NCBI GenBank assembly: GCA_002729525.1
Contig: PBYI01000056.1
Coordinates: 62,001-126,000 of the forward strand
Reading direction: 5' to 3'
Source: Nocardioides sp.
GTDB taxonomy: Bacteria > Actinomycetota > Actinomycetes > Propionibacteriales > Nocardioidaceae
DNA: 64,000 nt
The notes beneath the pieces are model-generated. The model was not told where the DNA came from. It searched no databases and saw nothing but the letters and a program-made list of their open reading frames with translations. Made by a program: the position numbers and the translations under genes. Positions 1-8,672 of this stretch are shown here, piece by piece (position 1 is the stretch's first letter; each line of letters starts with the position of its first letter).

Positions 1-139
1 GCGCGTCCCCCCTGAGGCTCTTCCGGCCGGGGACGTCGCCGAACCCGTAGCACCGCCACGGAGCGACCGCCGCGTCGATCAAGGTCGTGATCGCGGTGTG
101 GTGGTCGCGGGTGTCGAGCGCCGGCACGGTGCTGCTCAC
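1..139 (-). CDS. Tail terminator-like protein, N-terminal part only
   Basis: A leftward gene cut by the window edge; about 46 codons are visible. The likely start is the GTG at 139-137, because the GTG at 150-148 runs into a stop after three codons. The visible protein contains a short helix-like stretch, then AAVAPWRCYGFGDVPG. A YGFGDVPG-like turn after an N-terminal helix, directly after the gp10-like gene, is typical of siphovirus tail terminator (minor tail) proteins. The identification rests mostly on position. Confidence 0.45.
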   Translation of the reverse strand, partial: MSSTVPALDTRDHHTAITTLIDAAVAPWRCYGFGDVPGRKSLRGDA

Positions 140-146
140 GACCGGC

Positions 147-539
147 TCACCAGAACCATCCGCCGGGCAGGCGGTGCACTTCCTGGGCGAACGTCGGGCC
201 GATGAGGTCGGCGGACTTCGCGAGGTCGTGGTGCGGCGGCTGGTTCCGGGATCCGCCCTCGAAGCTCATCTTGCCCTGCTGGCGACTGGCGTCCGGGCCG
301 TACTCCCCGACGAACGTGCCGCCCGCGGCGCCGTAGAACGACGACACGTCCCAGGTGAACGAGCGCTTGTAGTGCTTGCCGTGCGCGCCGGCGGTGCGGC
401 GGGCGTTCGAGCGGGCGGCAGCGTTGCCCGCGACGGTGACCTTGCGGACCGCCGAGCGCATGTCTCGGACCGCGCGCAAGGGAATCGCGCGCATGTCGCG
501 CTCGAGCGCTCCGATGCCGTGACGCACCTGCATCCTCAT
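147..539 (-). CDS. HK97 gp10-like head-tail/tail completion protein
   Basis: A basic protein of 130 residues, rich in Arg and Lys in the first half, with the closing pattern FVGEYGPD then GSRNQPPHHDLAKSADLIGPTF. An EYG[PT]-type strand followed by a helix and a short FVREV-like end is characteristic of HK97 gp10-like proteins, which close the neck or start the tail tube. The ATG at 539 follows GGAGGAGTGGGACGC and overlaps the stop of the upstream gene by ATGA, so translation is probably coupled. It lies between the stopper-like gene and the tail terminator-like gene, as expected. Confidence 0.7.
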   Translation of the reverse strand: MRMQVRHGIGALERDMRAIPLRAVRDMRSAVRKVTVAGNAAARSNARRTAGAHGKHYKRSFTWDVSSFYGAAGGTFVGEYGPDASRQQGKMSFEGGSRNQPPHHDLAKSADLIGPTFAQEVHRLPGGWFW

Positions 540-958
540 GCGTCCCACTCCTCCGGCCGCTGGGTCTGATAGATCGGGACCCGCCTGGCGGACGCCTGGT
601 CCTGCCAGGTGGCCTCCTCGACGACCCACACGCTGCCAGCGTTCTCGCCGTCGGTGATGTCGATGAAGTCGCCATCGCGCAGATCGGTGAAGCCGTGCGG
701 GAGGTGGCCGGTGCGGAAGGCGATCTCGGTCTCGGCGCCGTCCGGCCCTTCGGTTCGGGACCTGGAGCCGCCGCGGTAGTTGCCACCGAGCCGGAACGGG
801 ACGCCGGTGCTGATCTCCGCCCACGGCGGCGTGACGGTGCCGTCGAGGCCTTGGGCGGCGGGCCCGCTAATGCGGCGGATCGTGACCTGAGACGTCATCC
901 GAGATTCGGCGTCGGCTCGGTGCTCGGCGATCTCGGCGGGGGTGAATGCCAGGCTCAT
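536..958 (-). CDS. Head-tail stopper-like connector protein
   Basis: A protein of 140 residues. After an N-terminal helix it shows a pattern of short beta strands: VTIRRISG, VPFRLGG, ETEIAFRTG, then DGDFIDITDGENAGSVWVVEEATWQDQ. Small beta-barrel proteins of this length and style sit in the neck of actinophage virions, between the connector and the gp10-like protein. The gene starts with ATG at 958 and ends in an ATGA overlap with the next gene. The function is assigned from gene order and strand pattern, not from a catalytic motif. Confidence 0.6.
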   Translation of the reverse strand: MSLAFTPAEIAEHRADAESRMTSQVTIRRISGPAAQGLDGTVTPPWAEISTGVPFRLGGNYRGGSRSRTEGPDGAETEIAFRTGHLPHGFTDLRDGDFIDITDGENAGSVWVVEEATWQDQASARRVPIYQTQRPEEWDA

Positions 959-962
959 GGGG

Positions 963-1349
963 TCACCCGACCTGTAGGCGGATGCTGCCGTAGCGGCGGC
1001 GGCGCCGGGATCGTCCGGCGAGGCGGGGGCGCTCGTCCGCGGTGAGGTGCACGCCGAGTTGCTTCAGCTGGGACTCCGCGACCCGTTCGGTGCGGGAGGC
1101 GTCGTCGACGCTGCGGGTCCAGGACTGAAGTCCGCGGGGGTTGCGAGACCCGCGGGCGGCGGCCTCGAGGGCGATCGCCTTCACCCACCACGGGACGGGG
1201 GTGGTGGGGCACTTCCAGGCCTCGGTGACGAGTCCGTTGGCGAGCTCGACGTAGGCCGTCGCGTCGGTCTCGGTGGGGTTGCCGGCGCCGGGGTAGGCGA
1301 TGAGGTCCGCGGTCGTGATGATGTCGATCGGATCGTCCACGTTGCTCAC
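963..1349 (-). CDS. Head-tail connector (gp6-like) protein
   Basis: A mainly helical protein of 128 residues. DIITTADLIAYPG opens like the connector (adaptor) family, where a short acidic start is followed by VxLANGLVxEAW and VKAIALEAAARGSRNPRGL. The N(P)xGL turn is typical of actinophage connector proteins that dock on the portal ring. It starts with GTG (GTGAGCAAC) at 1349 and has an Arg-rich tail. Four bases separate it from the stopper-like gene. Confidence 0.7.
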   Translation of the reverse strand: MSNVDDPIDIITTADLIAYPGAGNPTETDATAYVELANGLVTEAWKCPTTPVPWWVKAIALEAAARGSRNPRGLQSWTRSVDDASRTERVAESQLKQLGVHLTADERPRLAGRSRRRRRYGSIRLQVG

Positions 1350-1367
1350 CGCCTACTCCGGTCCTGC

Positions 1368-1706
1368 TCAGTCCTGCTCGGGTGCGACCGGCTCGTCGCC
1401 CCCCTCGTCGTCGTCCTCGAGGGCGGCGATGAGGTCGGGCTTGTTGCCGGGACCGGCGACGACGATCAGGTCCTCGTCGTCTCGCCCCGAGTTGCGGTTC
1501 GCGATCTCCTCCTCCAGGCGCGGCTTGCGCCAGGACTTGTAGAGGCTCTCCGGGCCGCCGTCGCTCGTCTCGCTGTCCGGCTCGTCCCAGGCAGCGGGGT
1601 CGTCGATCTGGGCTGCCGCCCAGTCGGGAACCTCGTCGTCAGGACCGAACCAGGCCGGGTCGCCGTTGTCGTCGACCACGTAGGTCGTGACGGTGAGCCG
1701 GCGCAT
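1368..1706 (-). CDS. Acidic phage protein with SAP/Rho-N-like C-terminal motif
   Basis: A very acidic protein of 112 residues. The C-terminal third (RLEEEIANRNSGRDDE, then GNKPDLIAALEDDDE) has the layout of a Rho N-terminal, HeH or SAP-type helix-extended-loop-helix motif, in which a basic-acidic helix leads to G-x-K-x-x-L-I-x-x-L. Small proteins with such a motif are common between the capsid gene and the connector genes of actinophages; their role is not clear. ATG at 1706 overlaps the capsid stop as TGATG. Confidence 0.6.
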   Translation of the reverse strand: MRRLTVTTYVVDDNGDPAWFGPDDEVPDWAAAQIDDPAAWDEPDSETSDGGPESLYKSWRKPRLEEEIANRNSGRDDEDLIVVAGPGNKPDLIAALEDDDEGGDEPVAPEQD

Positions 1707-2758
1707 CAGGCGACGTCGGCGATGAACAGGCGGCGGGCGTTGGACAGGATCGGCATCGCCACCGCGTCCACGTAGGTGAACTGCCGGTACGGCGGGCCGA
1801 TCTTCTCGATGACGCCGACGATGCCGGGCGCCTCCTCGAACGACAGGTCGGACCGGTCGGAGTTCACGAGCTCCAGCGCGGTGGCCGACACGCCCCAGGC
1901 GGTGTAGCCAAGGTCAGCGAGGTTCTCCGGCAGCAGGACGACCAGGTCGTCGGCCATGACGCGGGAGGTGACACCGTCGACGTCGAAGCTGCCGTCGAGC
2001 GGCGGCCCGAAGACCGGGAGGGCCTCGTCGCGCAGCAGGTCGTTCAGCTCGGTGATCGGCACCCGGGTCTTGCCGGACGTGGCGCCGTGGACGGCGGCGA
2101 TGACCTCGGCGGACCGCTGCACGGCGCGCAGGCGGGTCAGGGACGTCCGGGCCACGGCGGGGCGGGACCCGTTGGTGGCGTAGTAGGCGTCGGACCAGGT
2201 CTGCAGGTCGGTCAGCGGCAGCATGGTCGCGAGGTTCGCGGAGTTCCACTTGCGGTTCTCCGTGGCGATCGTGACCTTGTGGTTCGCGGGGACACCGAAG
2301 TCGGCCTCGCCGGCGTAGCCGTTCTCGTTGATGGTGAGCTTGCCGTCGGACAGCACGTCGCCCCACGCCATCTCGAGACGGTTCTGGACCTCGCGGGTCA
2401 GCTGCTCGCCCTCGTTGTAGATCGCGCGGGCGAGCGCCTGCTGGTTGCTGCCGCCGAGGCGGGCGAACTCGAGCTGGAGTCGCTCGTACTCGCCCATGGA
2501 CAGCGAGGTCGACAGCGGGAGCAGGTTGACGCGCTTCTCGGAGCCGACGTCGCGCTCGGAGACGTGGAGGCGGCCGTCGAAGGACCGGAACCGAGCGGTG
2601 CGGTTGGTCCGCACGATCTCGGCGAAGTCGACGGTGTTGGTCTCCAGGTCCTGGCGGCCGAAGGCAGCGAGGAGCTGCAGCTCCTGGGGGACCGGGACCT
2701 CACGCGTGAACGTCGTGAGGTCGTCCGGCTCGACCGGAGCGTCGAAGAAGATGACCAT
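1706..2758 (-). CDS. Major capsid protein (phage capsid protein E family)
   Basis: A protein of 350 residues that forms the icosahedral head shell. The family layout is clear: an N-terminal arm with FGRQDLETNTVDFAEIV, then LPLSTSLSMGEYERLQLEFARLGG, then ENRKWNSANLATMLPLTDLQ, and a C-terminal part VVLLPENLADLGYTAWG followed by FTYVDAVAMPILSNARRLFI. Length and motifs fit the gpE/lambda-type capsid family found in actinophages. It follows the decoration protein gene and has no separate protease domain; a scaffold gene lies three genes upstream. Confidence 0.88.
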   Translation of the reverse strand: MVIFFDAPVEPDDLTTFTREVPVPQELQLLAAFGRQDLETNTVDFAEIVRTNRTARFRSFDGRLHVSERDVGSEKRVNLLPLSTSLSMGEYERLQLEFARLGGSNQQALARAIYNEGEQLTREVQNRLEMAWGDVLSDGKLTINENGYAGEADFGVPANHKVTIATENRKWNSANLATMLPLTDLQTWSDAYYATNGSRPAVARTSLTRLRAVQRSAEVIAAVHGATSGKTRVPITELNDLLRDEALPVFGPPLDGSFDVDGVTSRVMADDLVVLLPENLADLGYTAWGVSATALELVNSDRSDLSFEEAPGIVGVIEKIGPPYRQFTYVDAVAMPILSNARRLFIADVA

Positions 2759-2794
2759 GTCGTGGTTCTCCTGGTTCTTGTGGTCGGGGCCGGA

Positions 2795-3199
2795 TCAGGC
2801 CGTGAAGTGGAAGAGGCTGGCGGTCGGGAGGTCCGCGATGTCGACCGAGCCGGGGAGCTTGGAGACCTTCACGAACCCGCAGACGACGAGCGCGCCGCCG
2901 GGGTCGGCGCCGGAGGGGGGGACCTTCACGGCGGAGTGCAGGAAGCCCTTGAGGACCTCGCTGCCGTCGACGGCGTCGGGGTCCCAGGGGCCGACGGTGA
3001 GGACGCCGCCGGTCTCGCTGATCACGGCGACCTGGGTGCCGGACTCGAGGTAGCCGTTGGGGTAGTGGACGCCCTCGGTGAAGGTGGAGATGTCGAGGAC
3101 GCAGGAGGGGTTCTCGCCCGGCCCCTGGCCCCACTGGCTGAGCAGCCAGGACCGGTTCTCGGCCTGGTAGCTCGTCGTGGTGACGGAGATGTCGGTCAT
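2795..3199 (-). CDS. Head decoration protein
   Basis: A protein of 134 residues beginning MTDISVTTTSYQAENRSWLL, followed by VLDISTFTEGVHYPNGYLESGTQ and GFLHSAVKVP. This matches the lambda gpD-like head decoration family, whose members sit on the outside of the capsid and whose genes lie directly before the major capsid gene, as here. The start ATG at 3199 follows GGAACCCACCTCAC, a weak ribosome binding site. No signal peptide or transmembrane segment is visible. Confidence 0.75.
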   Translation of the reverse strand: MTDISVTTTSYQAENRSWLLSQWGQGPGENPSCVLDISTFTEGVHYPNGYLESGTQVAVISETGGVLTVGPWDPDAVDGSEVLKGFLHSAVKVPPSGADPGGALVVCGFVKVSKLPGSVDIADLPTASLFHFTA

Positions 3200-3244
3200 G
3201 TGAGGTGGGTTCCTTTCGGGGATGCCCGAGCGAGCGGCGTGTGG

Positions 3245-4150
3245 CTACTCGCCGTTGGTGGTGTGCTTGCCGAAGCGCCGCTGCGCCTCGGCCTTTCCTC
3301 GGCTGCCCGGCGTGCTCGGAGCGCCCCCGGTGTCGCGGGAGCCGGCGCCGAAGTCGCGCACGCGGCGGGTGTCCTTGTCGGACTGGAACCTCTTGGCGAA
3401 GTTCGTGATCTTGGTGGTGTCGACGCCAGCGTCGGTGATGAAGCCGTCGACGTTGAACGACGTCGCGAGCTCGTCGACGTCGTCGCCGGTCATGCCGCCG
3501 GCCTCGAGCGCGCCGCGGAAGATCGCGGTGGCCGCGGAGCGGCGCTCGGCGGTCACTCCGGCGCGCTGCCCCTCGGCGTACTTGTCGTTGAGCGCCTGCT
3601 CGGCGGGGGTCTGCTGGTCGCGCTGGATCTTGGCGTAGGCGTCGAGGTCGGCCTTGACGGCATCGGGGGTGCGGTCGCCGACGAGGTCCTTGACGCGGCT
3701 CTCGTGGCGTCGGGAGTTGTGCTTCCAGTACGCCGCCTGCTGCCGGTCGGTCATCTGCGCGACGGGGGTGTCCTTGGGGTAGCCGAGGCTGTTCCCGGAT
3801 CCGTCGACAGCGTCACTGCTCGCCGCCCCTCCGGTTCCGGCGCCACCGCTGGCGCCAGACGACCCGCTGTCGGCGCCGCTGCCGCTGGAGCCACCGTCGC
3901 CGCCGGCTCCCGCGTCGGAGGAGCCCCCGCCGCCGCTCGAACCTCCCGCGTCACTGCCGGTGGCGCCGCCGGGTGCGTCAGGTGCGCCGCCCATGATCGG
4001 CCAGCACGCCTTGCCGGCGGGGGTGACCCAGAGGGCTCGGAGCGGCTGCCCGGTCAGCGGGTGCCGCATGGTGGGGTGAACGGGCAGCTCGCTGCCACCG
4101 AGGGGCGCGGTGCTGGTGGTGGCGAGTGTGCGGGCGATGGTGGTGGTCAT
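3245..4150 (-). CDS. Phage scaffolding protein
   Basis: A protein of 301 residues with three parts: a short N-terminal segment with PLTGQPLRALWVTPAGKACWPI; a low-complexity Gly/Ser/Ala stretch of about 50 residues; and a charged helical C-terminal half (YWKHNSRRHESRVKDLV, QQTPAEQALNDKYAEG, RRVRDFGAGSRD). Scaffold proteins of siphoviruses typically combine a flexible Gly/Ser linker with such a coiled-coil region, and the gene lies between MuF and decoration protein. The start ATG at 4150 follows AGGGAGCAGC. Confidence 0.75.
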   Translation of the reverse strand: MTTTIARTLATTSTAPLGGSELPVHPTMRHPLTGQPLRALWVTPAGKACWPIMGGAPDAPGGATGSDAGGSSGGGGSSDAGAGGDGGSSGSGADSGSSGASGGAGTGGAASSDAVDGSGNSLGYPKDTPVAQMTDRQQAAYWKHNSRRHESRVKDLVGDRTPDAVKADLDAYAKIQRDQQTPAEQALNDKYAEGQRAGVTAERRSAATAIFRGALEAGGMTGDDVDELATSFNVDGFITDAGVDTTKITNFAKRFQSDKDTRRVRDFGAGSRDTGGAPSTPGSRGKAEAQRRFGKHTTNGE

Positions 4151-4307
4151 GCTGCTCCCTGTCGGAGATCGTCGGGTGGTGATTGCCCTGTCGGGCGCGT
4201 TCTCGCCCCAGATGTGGGGTTCGAGCGGGTGCTGACCGGCCAGGACCACAGGCTGAGGAGCCGGGCTGATCAGGTCGGGATGGCCCGCATGGGGCAGAGG
4301 TGCGGCT

Positions 4308-5336
4308 CTACGCGGCTCGGTCCAGCTGCTGGCGGGTGCGGTCGATCGCGCGGATCTGGTAGTCGATCGCTGCGTCGAGGTCGACGGGGCTGGCAGCGCG
4401 GTCGGCGGCCTTGAACCCGTCGAGGATGTCGTTGAGCTTTCCGAGCCGCTGCTGCAGCTGGGCTGGCGTGACGACGGGCCGGGTGTCGCGGGAGGCGCCG
4501 AGGTCGTCCGGGCCGGTGAACCGTTGGCCGCGGACGGTGAGAACGGGGCCGAGTTCGCCGTGCTCGTTGATCTGGACCCGCATGTTCTTCAGGTCGCGCG
4601 CACGGTTGCCGCCGGCGGCGGCGTAGATCCGGTTGAGATCCTCACGGTTGAGGCGGTCTCCGATGTCCTGTCCGGCTGCGAGGGGCACGGTCGCGCACTT
4701 GCAGCGGTCGTGGATCGGCATCAGGTCGGCGATCCGGTAGATCCGATCGGCGGCGACTACGCACAGCCCGCAGGGGCCGGACTTCGACAGCTCGGGGCGG
4801 AGCACGCGCCGGTAGCGCTGGACCCCCAGCCCGGCCATGGTGTCGTTCTGCGACTTCCGCGCGGCGAGCATGATGTCGGTCTGGATCAGCTGTCGGGTGC
4901 GGTCGACGGCACGCTGTACGGCGATCTCGTAGTCACCGGTCAGCGCGTAGGCCTCACGGAAGGTGCCCGCGGGGCGGGCGTGCACCTGGACCGGGTCGAC
5001 GCCCCTGACGCCTGTCGCATCCCCGCTCTCGCGGGCGGCGGGGCCGGGCGTGAGAGCGACGGCGGGCACCGTTACGCGGGCCTGGTCGCGGAGCAGCGCG
5101 GTCAGCTGTGCGACGTACTCGGTGTACACCGCGAACACCGCCTGCTGAGCGCTGACCGACATCGCCGCAGCGTCGGTCGCCACGATCCCGACCAGCGCGG
5201 TGTCGTACCAGCCGGTGAACGCCGCCCAGCCGGCGGCGGCAGCCTCCAATGCTGCCTGCTCGACGGGATCTGTCGCCGTGGTCGCGGCTGCCAGGAGCGC
5301 CCCGGTAGCGGCGGCGGCCTGCGCCTCGGTCGGCAC
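4308..5336 (-). CDS. MuF-like minor capsid / head morphogenesis protein
   Basis: A protein of 342 residues. An Ala-rich helical N-terminal part is followed by the MuF core: VDRTRQLIQTDIMLAARKSQ, then GVQRYRRVLRPE, GPCGLCVVAADRIY and HDRCKCATVPL. The Cys pair CGLC and the later HDRCKC are the signature of actinophage MuF-type head proteins encoded next to the portal. The C-terminal part has no recognisable toxin domain; it ends in a helix with DLDAAIDYQIRAIDRTRQQLD. It starts with GTG at 5336, six bases after the portal stop. Confidence 0.75.
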   Translation of the reverse strand: MPTEAQAAAATGALLAAATTATDPVEQAALEAAAAGWAAFTGWYDTALVGIVATDAAAMSVSAQQAVFAVYTEYVAQLTALLRDQARVTVPAVALTPGPAARESGDATGVRGVDPVQVHARPAGTFREAYALTGDYEIAVQRAVDRTRQLIQTDIMLAARKSQNDTMAGLGVQRYRRVLRPELSKSGPCGLCVVAADRIYRIADLMPIHDRCKCATVPLAAGQDIGDRLNREDLNRIYAAAGGNRARDLKNMRVQINEHGELGPVLTVRGQRFTGPDDLGASRDTRPVVTPAQLQQRLGKLNDILDGFKAADRAASPVDLDAAIDYQIRAIDRTRQQLDRAA

Positions 5337-5342
5337 TGGGGA

Positions 5343-6884
5343 TCAGCCGTCAGCCGCGGACGTGTTGCCTGTGACCGTCGCCGCGCCCGATGAGGAGCCC
5401 GACGACCCGGCCGGAGAGCCGTCGCCCGCGGCGGACAGGGCGGTGTACAGCAGGTCACGGCCGCGGAGGGTGCGGAGGCGGTCGGTGACGTCGGCGGGCT
5501 CGTAGCCGAGCACGTCGGTGAGGATCGCCTCGACCGGCACGATGCCCTTCACCTGGGATGCGGCGTTGCTCATCTCCTGCATGGAGTGCAACTCCATGGG
5601 ACCCCACACGACCTGGATCTGGGTCACGTCGGCGCGGGCGGTGTCGCCGGCGAACTCGAACGCGAGCGCGAGGGTGGCAGCCCAGCCGGGCTCGGCCCGG
5701 TCGCGGCGGTCGCTGAGCTCGAAGGAGGACTCCTCCTTCTGCGTCGAGGCGCCCTCGGCGGACCCTTCCGCGGCGTCCGGAGTGATCAGGTGCAGCGGCA
5801 TCGACCCGGTGAACGCGAGAAACTGCAACTCGGCCTTGATCGAGTTGATCATGGGCGTGACGTCGGTGTTCTGCGACTCCCAGATCTTCGCGCCCTTGGG
5901 GATCTGCCACATGGCGTCGGGCGAGGAGGTGAAGATCCCGGCGAAGTCCTCGTTCTCGGGGGTGTTCTCGTCGTCGGCGTCGCCGAGACCGTCGCCGTAC
6001 CCGTCGACGTCCTCGTCGTCGGGCACCTCGAGGGCCCGCTGGCGGAACGCCTGGATCTTGCCGATCCACCACTCGTTGAAGATCTTGTCGTTGATCCGGT
6101 CGAGGGTGTCGAGGTGGCCCTCGATGTCGCTGCGGCCGTCCTTGTTCTGGAACCGCACCATCGCGACCTTGTCGCCGGGCACGTCGTCGCTCTTGTCGTC
6201 GTCCCACTCCCAGCGGTCGTGGAGTACGAAGTGGCGGCGGAACAGGGTGCTGGTCGGTGCGTCGCATCGTGCGACCTTCACCTGGCCGGGGAGGAACAGG
6301 TAGGCCCAGTCGGTGCCGGTCCACCGGTCGTGGAACATCTTCAGCCCGGCGACGGTGGCGCCGGTCGCGGGGTCCTCGGCGGTGATGCAGTGCATCGGCG
6401 ACTCGGCGGTGATCAGCGACCAGTCGCGGGTGCCGTCGGGTGGGGTGACGATGGTGTACCCGTCGCCGAGCCCGATCATGTAGTCGTGGACCTGGCGGGC
6501 GGCGAGCTTGAGCCGGTTCAGCCGCATCAGCTTCCGCGCTTCGACGTCGCCCTGCTCGTCGTTGGCGGCGGCGGTGCGGAAGTCGCGGATGCCCATCCGG
6601 TTGGTGCGTGCGGACACCATCTTGGGGGCGATGTTCATCCGGCCCAGCCGCAGGAACTGACGGAACGGGGTCGACCAGTCGGAGTGGATGTCCTCCCGCA
6701 GGGGCGGGTCGCCGGCGAGGTAGTCGGACAGCAGCTGTAGGCCGGGCCGGATCCGAGTCGGCTGGATCGTGGTGCGGCTGAACCTGCGGGCGCCCAGCAC
6801 GCCGGCGCGCCGCTCGTGGAGCTCGATCGCGAGCCGGTTGAGCCACCACCCGTCGCTGTTGGGGGAGTCGATGTCGATGACCAT
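5343..6884 (-). CDS. Portal protein (SPP1 gp6 type)
   Basis: A protein of 513 residues that forms the ring through which DNA enters the capsid. The order of blocks is that of the actinophage portal family: ELHERRAGV near the start, PTRIRPGLQLLSDYLAGDPPL, RLGRMNIAPKMVSARTNRMG, the acidic middle DDVPGDKVAMVRFQNKDGRS, the stalk helix DRINDKIFNEWWIGKIQAFRQ, and PLHLITPDAAEGSAEGAS near the crown. The last 30 residues are Gly/Ser/Ala-rich. It lies between TerL and the MuF-like gene, as in most siphoviruses. Confidence 0.9.
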   Translation of the reverse strand: MVIDIDSPNSDGWWLNRLAIELHERRAGVLGARRFSRTTIQPTRIRPGLQLLSDYLAGDPPLREDIHSDWSTPFRQFLRLGRMNIAPKMVSARTNRMGIRDFRTAAANDEQGDVEARKLMRLNRLKLAARQVHDYMIGLGDGYTIVTPPDGTRDWSLITAESPMHCITAEDPATGATVAGLKMFHDRWTGTDWAYLFLPGQVKVARCDAPTSTLFRRHFVLHDRWEWDDDKSDDVPGDKVAMVRFQNKDGRSDIEGHLDTLDRINDKIFNEWWIGKIQAFRQRALEVPDDEDVDGYGDGLGDADDENTPENEDFAGIFTSSPDAMWQIPKGAKIWESQNTDVTPMINSIKAELQFLAFTGSMPLHLITPDAAEGSAEGASTQKEESSFELSDRRDRAEPGWAATLALAFEFAGDTARADVTQIQVVWGPMELHSMQEMSNAASQVKGIVPVEAILTDVLGYEPADVTDRLRTLRGRDLLYTALSAAGDGSPAGSSGSSSGAATVTGNTSAADG

Positions 6885-6933
6885 CGCTGCCTCCTTCGCT
6901 CGGGCGTGGTTGTGGTCTCGTCAGTCGGGGGGG

Positions 6934-8634
6934 TCAGCGGAGCCGCTTGACCGGAGCCCGCTTCTTCCGCTTCTTCATCGCGCCGGCCGAGATCGCGTCC
7001 AGCCGCGCCGTCCAGGCGAGGACCGCGGCGATCGCGGCGTCGATCTTCTTGCTGGAGTCCGGGTGCTCCTTGTCGATGATGACGGCGCCGTTGCGGACCA
7101 CGGTGTGCGCTTGCAGCATGTGCGCGGTCAGGTACAGCCCGCCGTCGTAGGTCATCTCGCCGTTCAGCACGGCGTCCTGGTAGGCCTTCAACGCCGGCGC
7201 GACGCGGCCGGCGCGGTTGCCGGTCATCCACCACTCGATGGGGTTGGCCTTGGTGGCCTTCGCCAGCAGCCGCGGACCGTACTTCGCCTCCCAGGTGGCG
7301 ACGTCGGATTGCCAGGTCGCGGGGTCGGCGTAGAACCCGACGACCCGCCAGGTGCGGAACGCCTGGTCGACCGCGGCGATGATCTCCGCGCGTGGCGGTG
7401 ACCAGATCTGCGACCGCGGCCACTTCGTGGGCTGCTCCCACACGCTCTGCGGGAACGGCTCGAAGATGTGTCCGTCGGAGACACGACAGGCGATCAGGGC
7501 TGTGGCGTCGGTGACGCCCTTCTTCCGGCCGCGAGATCCGTCGAACCCGAGTGTGATCGCCTCGCCGGGCGCGACGACCTTGCTGGAGTCCTTCACCGCG
7601 TTCAGCTCCAGCTGCGACAGCCAGGAGTCCTCGCGCTCGGTGATCTGGTTGAGGAAGAACTTCCGAGAGTCCTCGACGGTGGAGTCGGGGTCCCAGAAGT
7701 CCTCGACGACGCGGTCGAGGTTCACCCAGCCGCCGTTGACGTCGGCGGAGTCGCCATAGGCGACGGCGAGGCCCTTCTTCAGCGACTTCTCGTCGTAGAT
7801 GTCGGTCTCGGGCGGGGCCTCGCGGTGGTCGAGGAGGATCGTGACCTTCGACGTCGACCGCGGCTTCGCCGCTTGCTTGACCTGCAGGTCGTGCGCCTTG
7901 AACGACGCCTCTGCGACCGACTTGTCGCCCGGGCTGAACGCGTTCGGCGACTCGATCGACGACCCTTGCGTCTTGGTCAGGTTACGTCGCACCGCGGCCG
8001 CGAGCCGGATCCCTCCGTTGCCTGACCGCCAGGACTCGGTCTGGTCGAACACCGCGAACACCGGCCTGCCGCCCTCGCGAGAGTCGCCGGCAGAGGTCGC
8101 GAACTCCAACCGAAGCCTCGGCCCGCCGACGAACGTCTCCATCGGGTCGAGCCCGTAGTCGTCGATCAGCGTCTCGGACCCGCGGATCATCTCCAGCAGC
8201 GGGTCCCAGGTGTTCGAGGTCTGGTCCTCGCTGGTGGCCAGCACCTGCACCTTGGCCTTGAACCCCAGCGAGGTCCACGGCCGGCCGACTGGTTCGCCGT
8301 CGGCGTCCCAGCCGTCGAGGATGACGTCGCCGACGGCCTCGACGATCGCGAGCGCACCGAGTAGGGGCGACTTGCCGTGTCCCTTGGGGCGGCAGTAGAT
8401 CGCACGGTTGACCGCTCGGGCGTTGACCATGCTCCGGCCGGTGATCGCGGGGCCGTCGAAGGTCGGGTCGACGCGGTAGAAGTTCAGGATGAACTGGGCC
8501 TGCTCGCGGGTCAGCTCGAGCGGCTGCCCGGCGGCGGGCCCGTCGGGAACGATGAGGTACTCGGAGATCCAGTCGAGAACGTCCCACCCGAGGGTGGGGA
8601 CCTCACCGTCGTACTCCGGGCCGCGCCACGGCAC
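6934..8634 (-). CDS. Terminase large subunit
   Basis: A protein of 566 residues, the motor and nuclease that packages phage DNA. The N-terminal ATPase part has Walker A in CRPKGHGKSPLLGAL and a Walker B-like block FAVFDQTESW followed by GNGG. The C-terminal nuclease half begins with LGFDGSRGRKKGVTDATALI, which holds the first acidic metal ligands, and continues with FYADPATWQSDVATW. The Walker B block reads D-Q-T-E rather than D-E; I have seen this variant in actinophage terminases but cannot verify it here. The start is GTG at 8634, preceded by GAGGTGACC. Confidence 0.92.
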   Translation of the reverse strand: MPWRGPEYDGEVPTLGWDVLDWISEYLIVPDGPAAGQPLELTREQAQFILNFYRVDPTFDGPAITGRSMVNARAVNRAIYCRPKGHGKSPLLGALAIVEAVGDVILDGWDADGEPVGRPWTSLGFKAKVQVLATSEDQTSNTWDPLLEMIRGSETLIDDYGLDPMETFVGGPRLRLEFATSAGDSREGGRPVFAVFDQTESWRSGNGGIRLAAAVRRNLTKTQGSSIESPNAFSPGDKSVAEASFKAHDLQVKQAAKPRSTSKVTILLDHREAPPETDIYDEKSLKKGLAVAYGDSADVNGGWVNLDRVVEDFWDPDSTVEDSRKFFLNQITEREDSWLSQLELNAVKDSSKVVAPGEAITLGFDGSRGRKKGVTDATALIACRVSDGHIFEPFPQSVWEQPTKWPRSQIWSPPRAEIIAAVDQAFRTWRVVGFYADPATWQSDVATWEAKYGPRLLAKATKANPIEWWMTGNRAGRVAPALKAYQDAVLNGEMTYDGGLYLTAHMLQAHTVVRNGAVIIDKEHPDSSKKIDAAIAAVLAWTARLDAISAGAMKKRKKRAPVKRLR

Positions 8635-8672
8635 CGGTCACCTCGACCAGCGCGGCACCATCACGACGTCCA

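Noticed and set aside
4308..5336. Polymorphic toxin domain fused to the MuF-like protein
   Set aside because: The C-terminal part after the Cys motif is a short helical region without toxin motifs.
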